Below the pieces are notes generated by a model. It was given only the letters and a program-made list of their open reading frames with translations, was not told the origin of the DNA and ran no database searches. Both the position numbers and the translations under genes were made by a program. Below, piece by piece: positions 1 to 7,577 of a DNA stretch of 10,759 nucleotides (positions are counted from its first letter, which is position 1; each line of letters opens with the position of its first letter). Source of the DNA: Sulfurovum sp. (GTDB lineage Bacteria; Campylobacterota; Campylobacteria; Campylobacterales; Sulfurovaceae); assembly GCA_027066595.1 (NCBI GenBank), contig JAMONG010000142.1, positions 1 to 10,759 on the forward strand. Direction: 5' to 3'.

Positions 1-1
1 T

Positions 2-1447
2 ATCGAAAATGTTAAAGTAGGTGACACCATAGAGCTAAAACCTGGCGAAAAAGTGGTCATAGACGGAGAAGTCACACAAGGAGAAGCCTCTTTTGATGAG
101 TCTTCACTCACAGGTGAGAATGAACCCATCTACAAAAAACAAGGAGACAAGATACTCAGCGGTTCACTCTGTCTGGACTCTGTCTTGTACTACAAAGCCA
201 CGGCGGATGCTTCTGGTTCTATGCTTACATCTATTGTCTCACTTCTTGAAGAGTCTATCACCAAAAAGCCACGTATTGAGCAACTTGCCAACACTGTCTC
301 TGGCTATTTTTCTACGATTATTCTACTCATCGCACTCCTTACCTTTGCAGGGTGGTACTTCTATCATGGTAGTTTTGAGACAGCACTTATTGTGGGTATC
401 TCGGTTATTGTTATTGCTTGTCCTTGTGCCTTGGGTTTGGCAACACCAATGGCAACTTTAGTAGGCATAGGCATCGCTGCAAAACGTAACATACTTTTTA
501 AAGAAGCTACTTTTCTTGAGACCATGGCAAAAGCTGACATTTTAGCCCTTGATAAAACAGGCACGATTACAGAGGGGAAACCCTCAGTCATTGATGTACA
601 ACTCTTTGAAAGCTTTAATCCCACATTACTCTTTTCACTCGTCAATACAAGTAACCACCCCGTCGCCAAAGGCATACAAGTATACCTACAGACCCAATAC
701 CCCAACCTAACTACCCTCAACTTAGAGCACATAAAAAGCATAGAAGCAAAAGGTATACAAGCAGACTACCAAGGTAAAAAACTCCTAGGTGGCAATGCCT
801 CCTTGCTTCAAGCTTCAGGCATAAAGGTTGAAACAAGGTCTGAAAATACACTCTTTTTATTTAGCATCGATGAGAAGCTTGTAGCCCACTTTGAACTGAC
901 CGATACCATACGCGAGGGTGCAAAAGAAGCCATAGCCAACATCAAAGCTCTAGGTGTAGAAGTAGTTATGCTTACAGGTGACCATACACAAAGTGCCAAC
1001 AAGGTAGCCCATGAAGTAGGTATAACACAGGTACATGCCAAACTTCTCCCACAAGACAAAGCCCGTTTGATTGATGATTTTCATACCCAAGGTCATATTG
1101 TTGTGATGGCAGGTGATGGGATTAATGATGCCATTGCCCTAGCCTCATCAGACATTGCTATTGCCATGGGAAATGGTGCAGATGTTGCCATAAATGTCAG
1201 TGACATTGTACTTTTAGATGAAAAACCATTAAGTCTTTACGATGCATTTAGACTCTCTCGTCGTACCTTTGGAGCAGTCAAAGAAAATTTGGGCTTTTCA
1301 TTGTTGTATAATGTGGTAGCCGTGCCACTTGCAGTACTAGGTTTTGTAAATCCTTTGGTGGCTGCTCTTTCTATGTCTTTAAGTTCTCTTGTGGTCGTAG
1401 GAAATTCAATGCGTATTAAACGTTTAAAATTTAAGGAGTCAAAATGA
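2..1447 (+). CDS. ccoI: Cu+-translocating P1B-type ATPase, probably CcoI/FixI (5' end outside window)
   Basis: Inner-membrane P-type ATPase that moves Cu+ using ATP. The frame is open to the left edge, so the N-terminus (metal-binding domain and first membrane helices) is missing. Residues are counted from the internal ATG at 53, which is not the true start. Visible are the actuator TGE (20-22), a membrane helix about 85-104, the CPC metal site (123-125), the phosphorylation motif DKTGT (167-171), the HP motif (202-203) and GDGIND (354-359). The last two helices carry N412-x6-YN-x4-P425 and M441-x-x-S444-S445, the signature of Cu+-specific P1B-1 ATPases. The stop overlaps the ccoS start (ATGA). 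Pairing with ccoS favours CcoI, which supplies copper to the cbb3 oxidase, over the detoxifying CopA. Family is certain; the CcoI role is inferred from context. Confidence 0.93.
   Translation: MENVKVGDTIELKPGEKVVIDGEVTQGEASFDESSLTGENEPIYKKQGDKILSGSLCLDSVLYYKATADASGSMLTSIVSLLEESITKKPRIEQLANTVSGYFSTIILLIALLTFAGWYFYHGSFETALIVGISVIVIACPCALGLATPMATLVGIGIAAKRNILFKEATFLETMAKADILALDKTGTITEGKPSVIDVQLFESFNPTLLFSLVNTSNHPVAKGIQVYLQTQYPNLTTLNLEHIKSIEAKGIQADYQGKKLLGGNASLLQASGIKVETRSENTLFLFSIDEKLVAHFELTDTIREGAKEAIANIKALGVEVVMLTGDHTQSANKVAHEVGITQVHAKLLPQDKARLIDDFHTQGHIVVMAGDGINDAIALASSDIAIAMGNGADVAINVSDIVLLDEKPLSLYDAFRLSRRTFGAVKENLGFSLLYNVVAVPLAVLGFVNPLVAALSMSLSSLVVVGNSMRIKRLKFKESK
1433..1438 (+). promoter_or_regulatory. 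Ribosome binding site of ccoS
   Basis: AAGGAG lies 5 bases before the ATG at 1444, inside the 3' end of the ATPase gene. It supports the ATGA overlap start and translational coupling. Confidence 0.7.
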
Positions 1448-1695
1448 GCGAAGATATAGTCATACTCATGATAGGTGTTTCCACTTTTTTAGGTGCCATA
1501 GGCTTAGGTGCTCTCATCTGGGCGGTAAAGACAGGGCAGTTTGATGACCACAATAAATTTACCGATGCCGTCCGCCACGACAATGAAGAAGATCTTCAAG
1601 ATGCAGCGATGATGGCAGCTAAGAAAAAAGCCTATAAAGAAAAAATACGTCAAGAACGCCTAGAAAAAGAGAAGAACTATCGTCCTGCAGATTAA
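1444..1695 (+). CDS. ccoS: cbb3-type cytochrome c oxidase assembly protein CcoS
   Basis: Small inner-membrane protein needed for maturation of cbb3-type cytochrome c oxidase. In other bacteria CcoS is required for cofactor insertion into the catalytic subunit. The 83-residue product has one N-terminal membrane helix (about residues 5-27) running into the family hallmark WAVKTGQFDD (27-36), where family members have W-A-V-K-[ST]-G-Q-[FY]-D-D. The C-terminal tail is highly charged, rich in Lys, Glu and Arg, and probably helical in the cytoplasm; it is longer than in minimal CcoS proteins. The start overlaps the ATPase stop by 4 bases and has a good AAGGAG site. Membership rests on the motif, the size and the CcoI neighbour. 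Confidence 0.92.
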   Translation: MSEDIVILMIGVSTFLGAIGLGALIWAVKTGQFDDHNKFTDAVRHDNEEDLQDAAMMAAKKKAYKEKIRQERLEKEKNYRPAD

Positions 1696-1709
1696 ATCTT
1701 AGTTTTTAC

Positions 1710-1718
1710 TGCTATAAT
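1710..1718 (+). promoter_or_regulatory. Probable sigma70 extended -10 promoter for the mutase-pgi operon
   Basis: TATAAT at 1713-1718 is preceded by TG plus one base (1710-1712), giving an extended -10 element, with a T-rich stretch just upstream and no clear -35. Weak or absent -35 boxes are usual in Campylobacterota. It sits 25 bases before the ATG at 1744 in the short gap after ccoS, so the mutase operon can be transcribed independently. Confidence 0.6.
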
Positions 1719-1743
1719 TTTAAAAATTAATCTAAGGTTATCT

Positions 1744-3120
1744 ATGTCCATCAATGCTTCCATCTTTCGTGAATATGACATACGAGGTATTTTCGAAAAA
1801 GAACTTAACGAACAGTCCGTCAAACTCATAGGCTATTTTTTAGGACAAAAAATAAAAGGTGACAAAATTGTCTCCATCGGTTATGATGCACGTTCACACT
1901 CTCCCATACTACGAGACTACCTTACTTCAGGACTTAACGCAGCGGGATGTAAGGTACTAGACATGGGTATGGTAGCAACCCCGGTAAACTACTACTCTAA
2001 CTATATAGAGATGGATGGGTTAAGCACCGATGCCTCTATCATGATTACAGGTTCACATAATCCTTCTGAGTACAATGGCTTTAAAATGACTGTCGATAAA
2101 GGGCCTTTTTTTGGTGAAGACATCTATGCTTTAGGTGATGAAATCATCGCCCATCAAGATAAAAAGATTGAAGACAATACTCAAAAAACTGAAATAGATG
2201 TAAAAACACCCTACATCAACTTTATGATCAAAGAGTTTGCACATCTTAAAGGTCTAGAAACAAAACTTGTTGTTGATGGAGGAAACGGTGTAGCAGATAC
2301 AGTACTAAGTCGTATCTTTGATGCCTTAGCATTTAACTATGAGGGACTTTACCTTGAACCAGATGGTACCTTTCCAAACCACCACCCCGACCCTTCTGTA
2401 GAAAAAAATCTTGTCGATGTTAAAGCTGCTTTGGCTCAAAACGGTGACATTGCTTTTGCCTATGATGGAGATGCTGACCGTATTGCAGTACTGACACACA
2501 AGCACAACATCAAAGGTGACCAAATGGCTCTGCTTTATGCGATGAAAATGGAAAATCCTACAGTCATCGGTGAAGTAAAGTGTTCACAGGTGATGTATGA
2601 TGAACTAGAGCGTCGTGGTGCAAAAGCCATCATGTACAAAACAGGGCACTCTAACCTCAAAGTAAAGATGAAAGAGACAGGTGCCGACCTTGCTTGTGAA
2701 GTCTCGGGACATATCTTCTTTAAACACCGTTATTTTGGCTATGATGATGCTATCTATGCCACGCTTAGAATGCTAGAACTTATTGCAGATGGTATCGACA
2801 TAGATGCCGAGATAGATGCACTACCACAAGTCTTTTCAACTGAAGAGATAAAAGTAGAAACTACCGAAGAAGAGAAATTCTTAATTATAGACAAGGTAAA
2901 AGAATTGCTCACAGACCCCCCATCAGATTTTCCGACCATACTCAATATCATTGATGTAGATGGTGTACGTATTAACTTTGAAAAAGGCTGGGGACTTGTA
3001 CGTGCAAGTAACACCACCCCTGTACTGGTAACACGCTTTGAATCTACAGATGAAACACTGGCAAAAACCTATGAAACAGCGGTAAATAAGCTCATACAAG
3101 AGGCAAAAGAGGCATTGTGA
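1744..3120 (+). CDS. manB: Phosphomannomutase/phosphoglucomutase (alpha-D-phosphohexomutase family)
   Basis: Cytoplasmic enzyme that interconverts hexose-6-phosphate and hexose-1-phosphate (glucose and/or mannose) through a phosphoserine intermediate. At 458 residues it has the usual length of the AlgC/ManB type. It begins with the typical REYDIRG. The catalytic loop TGSHNP carries the phospho-serine Ser104. The Mg2+ loop is DGDADR (241-246), the sugar-binding loop is EVSGH (319-323; the family often has GEMSGH), and the C-terminal phosphate-binding loop is RASNTTP (420-426). TAAGG 6 bases before the ATG serves as ribosome binding site. Its stop overlaps the pgi start, so the two are coupled. 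Substrate preference cannot be read from sequence; beside pgi, galU and rmlA the glucose-1-P activity is the most relevant. Confidence 0.93.
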   Translation: MSINASIFREYDIRGIFEKELNEQSVKLIGYFLGQKIKGDKIVSIGYDARSHSPILRDYLTSGLNAAGCKVLDMGMVATPVNYYSNYIEMDGLSTDASIMITGSHNPSEYNGFKMTVDKGPFFGEDIYALGDEIIAHQDKKIEDNTQKTEIDVKTPYINFMIKEFAHLKGLETKLVVDGGNGVADTVLSRIFDALAFNYEGLYLEPDGTFPNHHPDPSVEKNLVDVKAALAQNGDIAFAYDGDADRIAVLTHKHNIKGDQMALLYAMKMENPTVIGEVKCSQVMYDELERRGAKAIMYKTGHSNLKVKMKETGADLACEVSGHIFFKHRYFGYDDAIYATLRMLELIADGIDIDAEIDALPQVFSTEEIKVETTEEEKFLIIDKVKELLTDPPSDFPTILNIIDVDGVRINFEKGWGLVRASNTTPVLVTRFESTDETLAKTYETAVNKLIQEAKEAL

Positions 3121-4337
3121 AAAATAGACTCCACTTCAACACTACCTTAGGTGAAAAAGCCAAACATGCATTTAACGCTCTACAAAAAGAGAAAGAGAGC
3201 ATAGGCTATTACGCTTTGCCAGAGCAAGATATCAGTCATATTACAGCTTATTGTGAGACGATTCCCTCTTCCATAGAATCTATCGCAGTCATAGGCATAG
3301 GTGGAAGTTCTCTTGGTGCTAAAGCTGTCTATGAGTTTCTTAAACCTGTTGAAAATCTTCGTAGAAAACTTTACTTTTTTGAAAGTACTGACCCTATCAA
3401 TATCAAAAGTCTACTCTCTCAAATAGATTTAGAGAAAACACACTTTTTAGTCATCTCCAAATCAGGCACAACAGTAGAGACTTTTGCTATTTACAAATAT
3501 ATCCTCTCTTTACAAGCAAATGCTTCTTGCTATACTTTCATCACTGATCCTGGTTCTGCTTTAGAAAAATATGCAAAAAGTGTTCAAGCACAAATACTTC
3601 ATCTTCCTGATAATGTAGGAGGTAGGTTTTCAGTACTCTCTGTTGTAGGACTAGTCCCTTTAGCACTGTGTGGTATAGACATCAAAGCACTACTCGCAGG
3701 AGCATCTAAAATTAAAAATAGCTTTTTTGAAGATGGATATTTACATGATATTTTGTTAAAAAAATCTCTTTTTTATGCTAAAAATCATGCCCAATATCAC
3801 ATCAACTGTCTCTTTGCTTATTCTGAGTCACTGAAATACTTTTGTGAATGGTATGTACAACTTTGGGGTGAAAGCTTAGGAAAAAAACAACGTTCTTCTG
3901 CCTTTCATGTAGGGCTTACTCCCATCGGACTCATCGGTCCTAAAGACCAACACTCATTTTTACAACTTATTATGGAAGGCACAAGAGACAAGTCTGTTAC
4001 CTTCATCCAAATAGAAGACTTTGAAGATGAAATCAAAATTCCAAACACAACACTCGCCCATTTAGAATCACTTGACACACTCAATAACCTCCCTTTTTCA
4101 CAGCTTATAAACATGCAATGTAACTCAGTCATGGAAGCACTCAAAGTTGAAGAAAATATCCCTCTTGACAGTATCACTATCCCCAAAATAGATGCAGAAA
4201 ACATAGGCTCGCTTATCTTTTATTATGAACTTCTTACTTCACTTGTAGGTGAACTTATAGATGTCAATACTTATGACCAACCTGGTGTAGAAGCTGCAAA
4301 GATTATTTTAAAGAAAAAACTAACTCACTCACTGTAA
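3117..4337 (+). CDS. pgi: Glucose-6-phosphate isomerase
   Basis: Cytoplasmic isomerase interconverting glucose-6-P and fructose-6-P. Visible motifs are VIGIGGSSLGAKAV near the N-terminus, the phosphate-binding SKSGTT (114-119), NVGGRFS (166-172) with Arg170, WGESLGK with Glu252, the KDQHSF segment with His279, and GVEAAK (390-395) with Lys395. By comparison with animal PGI, Glu252, His279, Arg170 and Lys395 fall at the catalytic positions, so the enzyme looks active. At 406 residues it is much shorter than the roughly 550-residue E. coli enzyme; this compact form is usual in Campylobacterota. The start is GTG inside a GTGA overlap with the mutase stop, with AAGAGG (3107-3112) as ribosome binding site. 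It feeds or drains the mutase encoded just before it. Confidence 0.94.
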   Translation: MKNRLHFNTTLGEKAKHAFNALQKEKESIGYYALPEQDISHITAYCETIPSSIESIAVIGIGGSSLGAKAVYEFLKPVENLRRKLYFFESTDPINIKSLLSQIDLEKTHFLVISKSGTTVETFAIYKYILSLQANASCYTFITDPGSALEKYAKSVQAQILHLPDNVGGRFSVLSVVGLVPLALCGIDIKALLAGASKIKNSFFEDGYLHDILLKKSLFYAKNHAQYHINCLFAYSESLKYFCEWYVQLWGESLGKKQRSSAFHVGLTPIGLIGPKDQHSFLQLIMEGTRDKSVTFIQIEDFEDEIKIPNTTLAHLESLDTLNNLPFSQLINMQCNSVMEALKVEENIPLDSITIPKIDAENIGSLIFYYELLTSLVGELIDVNTYDQPGVEAAKIILKKKLTHSL

Positions 4338-4360
4338 TCCTTGCATAATCCTATTTTGGC

Positions 4361-4366
4361 TACAAT
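4361..4366 (+). promoter_or_regulatory. Possible -10 element upstream of the HCP-like gene
   Basis: TACAAT, one mismatch from TATAAT, lies in the 56-base gap after pgi and 27 bases before the ATG at 4394. A TTGCAT at 4341-4346 is only 14 bases upstream, too close for a standard -35. No terminator hairpin was seen after pgi, so read-through from the mutase operon is also possible. Confidence 0.4.
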
Positions 4367-4393
4367 ACAAAACACACCATCTAGGATATATCT

Positions 4394-4639
4394 ATGAAAA
4401 ATATTTTTATCATTCTTTCATTATTACTAACACATAGTCATAGTTCTGAACTTTCTGCTATGCAATCAGCTTGTGAAAATAAAGTCGCCGTGGCATGTCA
4501 TCATATTGGTATTTTATATGACCGTGGTTCTGGTCTTAAAGAAGACAAAGTCAAAGCAAAAGAGTATTATTTAAAAGCATGTGATTATGGATATGATAAA
4601 GCATGTAAACGTTTTGAACATATCGAAGAAGAAAATTAA
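4394..4639 (+). CDS. Small exported Sel1/HCP-like cysteine-rich repeat protein
   Basis: An 81-residue protein with a hydrophobic N-terminal signal (about residues 1-18), so probably periplasmic or secreted. The mature part holds one Sel1-type helical repeat (about 33-63, with GILYDRGSG and KAKEYYLKAC) and half of the next. Cysteines 27/35 and 63/71 are each separated by seven residues, the spacing of the disulfide pairs in Helicobacter cysteine-rich proteins (HcpA family). HCP proteins usually have several repeats, so this is a minimal version. AGGA (4383-4386) precedes the ATG. It ends one base before the SGNH hydrolase start, so the two are probably co-translated. Sel1 repeats generally bind other proteins; no catalytic function is claimed. 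Confidence 0.85.
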   Translation: MKNIFIILSLLLTHSHSSELSAMQSACENKVAVACHHIGILYDRGSGLKEDKVKAKEYYLKACDYGYDKACKRFEHIEEEN

Positions 4640-4640
4640 A

Positions 4641-5390
4641 ATGACTACCATTAAAAATATATTCATCATTTTTATTTTCATTTTCACAGGGTTAATACAG
4701 GCTGAAACCATACGTATTATGCCACTAGGTGACTCCCTTACCTATGATTGGACATTTTCAGAGATGGAAACTCCTATCAATGATGGCTATCGTTATGCTT
4801 ATCGTTATTACCTTTGGCACCAACTACAAAATGCTCAATATGATGTAGACTTTGTAGGTTCTCTTATCGCAGGTAGTGCCATTGTGCCTGCCTTTGATCC
4901 TGACAATGAAGGATATGTTGGTTGGACAAGTATTGAAATAGCAAATATCATTTACGCCAAACTTATAGAGAATCCTGCAGATATTATTTTACTTCATATC
5001 GGTACAAATGACTGGAGTGAAAGTACCTATGGCATCAATCGTATACTTGATGAGATAGATCGCTACGAAACAACGTACGACCATAAAATTACTGTTGTTT
5101 TAGCACGTATTCTTAATTCTCCACTCAATTATGCACACCTCACTAATCTTAATATAAATATACAAAGCCTCGCAGATACACGTATAGCAAATGGAGATGA
5201 CATTGTAGTCGTAGATATGGAAAATGGTGCAGGTATTAACTACTCAAGTGATTTTCAAGACTCACTTCATCCAAATGATATGGGATACTATAAAATGGCA
5301 AATGTATGGTTTAGTGCCATTGAAGAAATACTTAATCGAGGTAATGATAATTACGCTTGGCTTATTCCTATCTATGGTTTAATACTATAA
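4641..5390 (+). CDS. Exported SGNH/GDSL-family hydrolase
   Basis: A 249-residue probable esterase or carbohydrate deacetylase of the SGNH fold. A signal peptide spans about residues 1-21 (charged start, Ile/Phe-rich core, cleavage after IQA). Block I is GDSLT with the nucleophile Ser32, the conserved Gly region follows in the GYVGWTS segment, block III is GTND (121-124) with oxyanion Asn123, and block V is D207-S-L-H210, supplying the catalytic Asp and His. All catalytic residues are present. I chose the ATG at 4641 because it directly precedes the signal peptide; an upstream in-frame ATG at 4581 would add 20 residues and overlap the HCP-like gene. The natural substrate is unknown; acyl groups on a surface polysaccharide are an inference from the neighbouring sugar genes. 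The C-terminus ends in a hydrophobic segment. Confidence 0.88.
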   Translation: MTTIKNIFIIFIFIFTGLIQAETIRIMPLGDSLTYDWTFSEMETPINDGYRYAYRYYLWHQLQNAQYDVDFVGSLIAGSAIVPAFDPDNEGYVGWTSIEIANIIYAKLIENPADIILLHIGTNDWSESTYGINRILDEIDRYETTYDHKITVVLARILNSPLNYAHLTNLNINIQSLADTRIANGDDIVVVDMENGAGINYSSDFQDSLHPNDMGYYKMANVWFSAIEEILNRGNDNYAWLIPIYGLIL

Positions 5391-5417
5391 CATTTTCAAG
5401 TTAGGATAAAGAAAATC

Positions 5418-6674
5418 ATGCCCATCAAAATAGCTATTATAGGATTAGGATATGTTGGACTTCCTTTAGCACACGCATTTTCAGAATACTATCAAGTCAT
5501 CGGTTTTGATATTGATACAAAAAGAATCAATGAATTAAATAATGGTTTTGATCGTACACTAGAACTCTCGGATAAGCAAGTAAAAACATCTATATCAAAT
5601 GGCATCTTATTTACAAATACCCTCACTAAGGCTAAAGAGTGTAATATTTTCATAGTAACAGTCCCTACACCCATTACCAATGAAAATAAACCTAATCTTT
5701 CTTCTCTTATTAATGCATCACAATCTATTGGTAAACTATTAAAAGAAAATGATATTGTCATTTATGAATCTACTGTATATCCAGGTGCGACGGAAGAGAT
5801 ATGCATACCTATATTGGAAAAAGAAAGTCATCTAAAGTTTAATAGAGATTTTTTTTGTGGCTATTCTCCAGAACGTATAAATCCTGGAGATAAAGAACAT
5901 ACCATTACAAAAATAAAAAAAGTTACTTCTGGTTCGACCCCTGAAATAGCTAAAAAAATAGATACACTGTATGCAAGTATTATTACTGCGGGAACACATT
6001 TAGCACCATCTATTAAAGTAGCTGAAGCCGCAAAAATCATAGAAAATGCACAACGTGATATCAATATCGCTTTCATGAATGAACTGGCTATTATTTTTAG
6101 TAAACTTAATATAGATACCAAATCTGTATTGGATGCTGCCAATACGAAATGGAATTTTTTACCTTTTAGACCTGGGTTAGTTGGTGGTCATTGTATAGGT
6201 GTTGACCCCTATTATCTTTCATACAAAGCACAAGAAGTAGGCTATAATCCCGAAATCATATTGGCCGGTCGTAGACTAAATGACAATATGGGTATTTATA
6301 TTGCCAATCAAGTTATAAAACTGATGATTAAAAAAGAAATTGAAATAGATAATGCTAAAATACTAATTTTGGGTATTACGTTTAAAGAAAACTGCCCAGA
6401 TATTAGAAATTCACGTGTTATTAATGTGATTCAAGAATTAAAAGAATTTGGTACAAATATAGATGTATACGATCCTTGGGCAAATAAAATAGAAGTTAAA
6501 AATGAATATCAAATTATATTACAAGAAGAAATTAACTTATCATCCTATGATACTATCATCCTTGCAGTCGCACATGAAAAATTTAAAACATTAAATTTTA
6601 TCACAACTAAAAAACAAGTACTTTTTGATATTAAATCGTTTATAGATTCAGATACTGTAGATGGTAGGCTTTAA
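5418..6674 (+). CDS. tviB: UDP-N-acetylhexosamine 6-dehydrogenase, TviB/VipA type
   Basis: Cytoplasmic NAD-dependent enzyme that oxidises C6 of a UDP-sugar in two steps, giving a UDP-uronic acid. The N-terminal Rossmann fold has GLGYVG (9-14) and an acidic FDID for NAD ribose. The central helix region reads KVAEAAKIIENAQRDINIA. The catalytic cysteine is Cys259 in GGHCIGVDPYYL, and the C-terminal UDP-binding domain contains GITFKENCPDIRNSR. The wording of these motifs, including KWNFLPFRPG and AGRRLNDNMG, follows Salmonella TviB (UDP-GlcNAc dehydrogenase of Vi antigen) more closely than UDP-glucose dehydrogenases as I remember them, so UDP-GlcNAc or UDP-GalNAc is the likely substrate. The 418-residue length is normal. 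The ATG has AGGA 11 bases upstream. The gene is visibly more AT-rich than its neighbours, and no tviC epimerase follows. Confidence 0.9.
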   Translation: MPIKIAIIGLGYVGLPLAHAFSEYYQVIGFDIDTKRINELNNGFDRTLELSDKQVKTSISNGILFTNTLTKAKECNIFIVTVPTPITNENKPNLSSLINASQSIGKLLKENDIVIYESTVYPGATEEICIPILEKESHLKFNRDFFCGYSPERINPGDKEHTITKIKKVTSGSTPEIAKKIDTLYASIITAGTHLAPSIKVAEAAKIIENAQRDINIAFMNELAIIFSKLNIDTKSVLDAANTKWNFLPFRPGLVGGHCIGVDPYYLSYKAQEVGYNPEIILAGRRLNDNMGIYIANQVIKLMIKKEIEIDNAKILILGITFKENCPDIRNSRVINVIQELKEFGTNIDVYDPWANKIEVKNEYQIILQEEINLSSYDTIILAVAHEKFKTLNFITTKKQVLFDIKSFIDSDTVDGRL

Positions 6675-6710
6675 TAACACGTTTAAAGACAACCATTACA
6701 TCAATTTAGA

Positions 6711-6716
6711 TATAAT
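6711..6716 (+). promoter_or_regulatory. Probable -10 element for galU-rmlA
   Basis: A perfect TATAAT lies 31 bases before the ATG at 6748, within a 73-base AT-rich gap after the dehydrogenase. No clear -35 is visible. It suggests that galU and rmlA have their own promoter. Confidence 0.55.
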
Positions 6717-6747
6717 TATTGTAATTAAATAAAAAGTGAACTCATAC

Positions 6748-7575
6748 ATGGTAAAAAAATGTCTTTTCCCTGCAGCAGGCTATGGTACACGATTCTTACC
6801 CGCAACAAAAGCAACTCCTAAAGAGATGCTTCCTGTTCTTACCAAACCACTTATTCAGTATGGTGTAGAAGAGGCTCTTGAAGCAAATATAAAGACAATG
6901 GCGGTCATCACAGGACGTGGTAAACGTGCAATAGAAGATCATTTTGATATCTCTTACGAACTTGAACATCAAATAAAAGACACCAGTAAAGAACACCTTC
7001 TCACTGAAATACGTTCACTCATAGAAAAATGTACCTTTTCATATACTAGACAAGTAGAAATGAAAGGTTTAGGACATGCCATACTTACAGGAGAAACACT
7101 CATAGGTAACGAACCTTTCGCTGTCATACTTGCTGATGACCTCTGTACAAATAGTAATGATAATGTCTTAAAACAGATGATAGAAATTTATGAAAAATAT
7201 CAATGTTCCATCGTAGCTATTGAAGAGATACCTAAAGATGAAACCCATAAATATGGTGTCATAGATGGGCATTTAGTGGACAATACAGAGGATGTTTACC
7301 GTGTAACAAATATGGTTGAAAAACCTGATTCAAAAGATGCCCCTAGCAATATGGCCATTATAGGACGTTATATTTTAACCCCTGATATTTTTGATATTCT
7401 AAGAGAGACATCCCCAGGAAAAGGTGGAGAGATTCAAATCACTGACGCACTGCTAGAACAAGCCAAAGCAGGTAAAGTCATCGCCTATAAATTTAAAGGC
7501 AAACGCTTTGACTGTGGCTCAGTAGATGGGTTTGTTGAAGCAACAAACTATTTTTATAATAAAACAAAAGGATAA
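6748..7575 (+). CDS. galU: UTP--glucose-1-phosphate uridylyltransferase (UDP-glucose pyrophosphorylase)
   Basis: Makes UDP-glucose from UTP and glucose-1-phosphate, the product of the upstream mutase. The 275-residue protein starts with the nucleotidyltransferase signature [20 protein letters not shown] (8-27). The metal-binding region is ILADDL with Asp130/131. EKP (191-193) precedes the [13 protein letters not shown] segment, and [12 protein letters not shown] completes the GalU pattern. The ATG at 6748 is preferred over an in-frame GTG at 6736: AGTGA (6735-6739) then acts as ribosome binding site 8 bases ahead, and other GalU proteins begin a few residues before PAAG. The rmlA start follows two bases after the stop, so the pair is an operon. 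UDP-glucose is also the usual route to UDP-galactose and UDP-glucuronate. Confidence 0.95.
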   Translation: MVKKCLFPAAGYGTRFLPATKATPKEMLPVLTKPLIQYGVEEALEANIKTMAVITGRGKRAIEDHFDISYELEHQIKDTSKEHLLTEIRSLIEKCTFSYTRQVEMKGLGHAILTGETLIGNEPFAVILADDLCTNSNDNVLKQMIEIYEKYQCSIVAIEEIPKDETHKYGVIDGHLVDNTEDVYRVTNMVEKPDSKDAPSNMAIIGRYILTPDIFDILRETSPGKGGEIQITDALLEQAKAGKVIAYKFKGKRFDCGSVDGFVEATNYFYNKTKG

Positions 7576-7577
7576 GC

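Noticed and set aside
93..461. Overlapping open frames within the ATPase gene and antisense frames within the other genes (e.g. 364-741, 808-1059, 2326-2523, 3905-4204, 5492-5761)
   Set aside because: They show no recognisable domain or ribosome binding site and are fully covered by genes with strong family motifs.
1695..1737. Inverted CTTAG/CTAAG with T5/A5 around the mutase promoter as a ccoS terminator
   Set aside because: The arms are interrupted, the loop is long and it encloses the TATAAT; no T-tail follows.
4581..4640. Longer start for the SGNH hydrolase at 4581
   Set aside because: It would overlap the HCP-like gene by 59 bases and put 20 polar residues ahead of a clear signal peptide. 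The ATG at 4641 fits better.
6713..6727. TAATTA-TTG-TAATTA repeat by the galU promoter as an operator
   Set aside because: Short, pure-AT and self-complementary; expected by chance in such an AT-rich gap.
6736..6747. GTG start for GalU at 6736
   Set aside because: The GTG falls inside AGTGA, which is well placed as ribosome binding site for the ATG at 6748.
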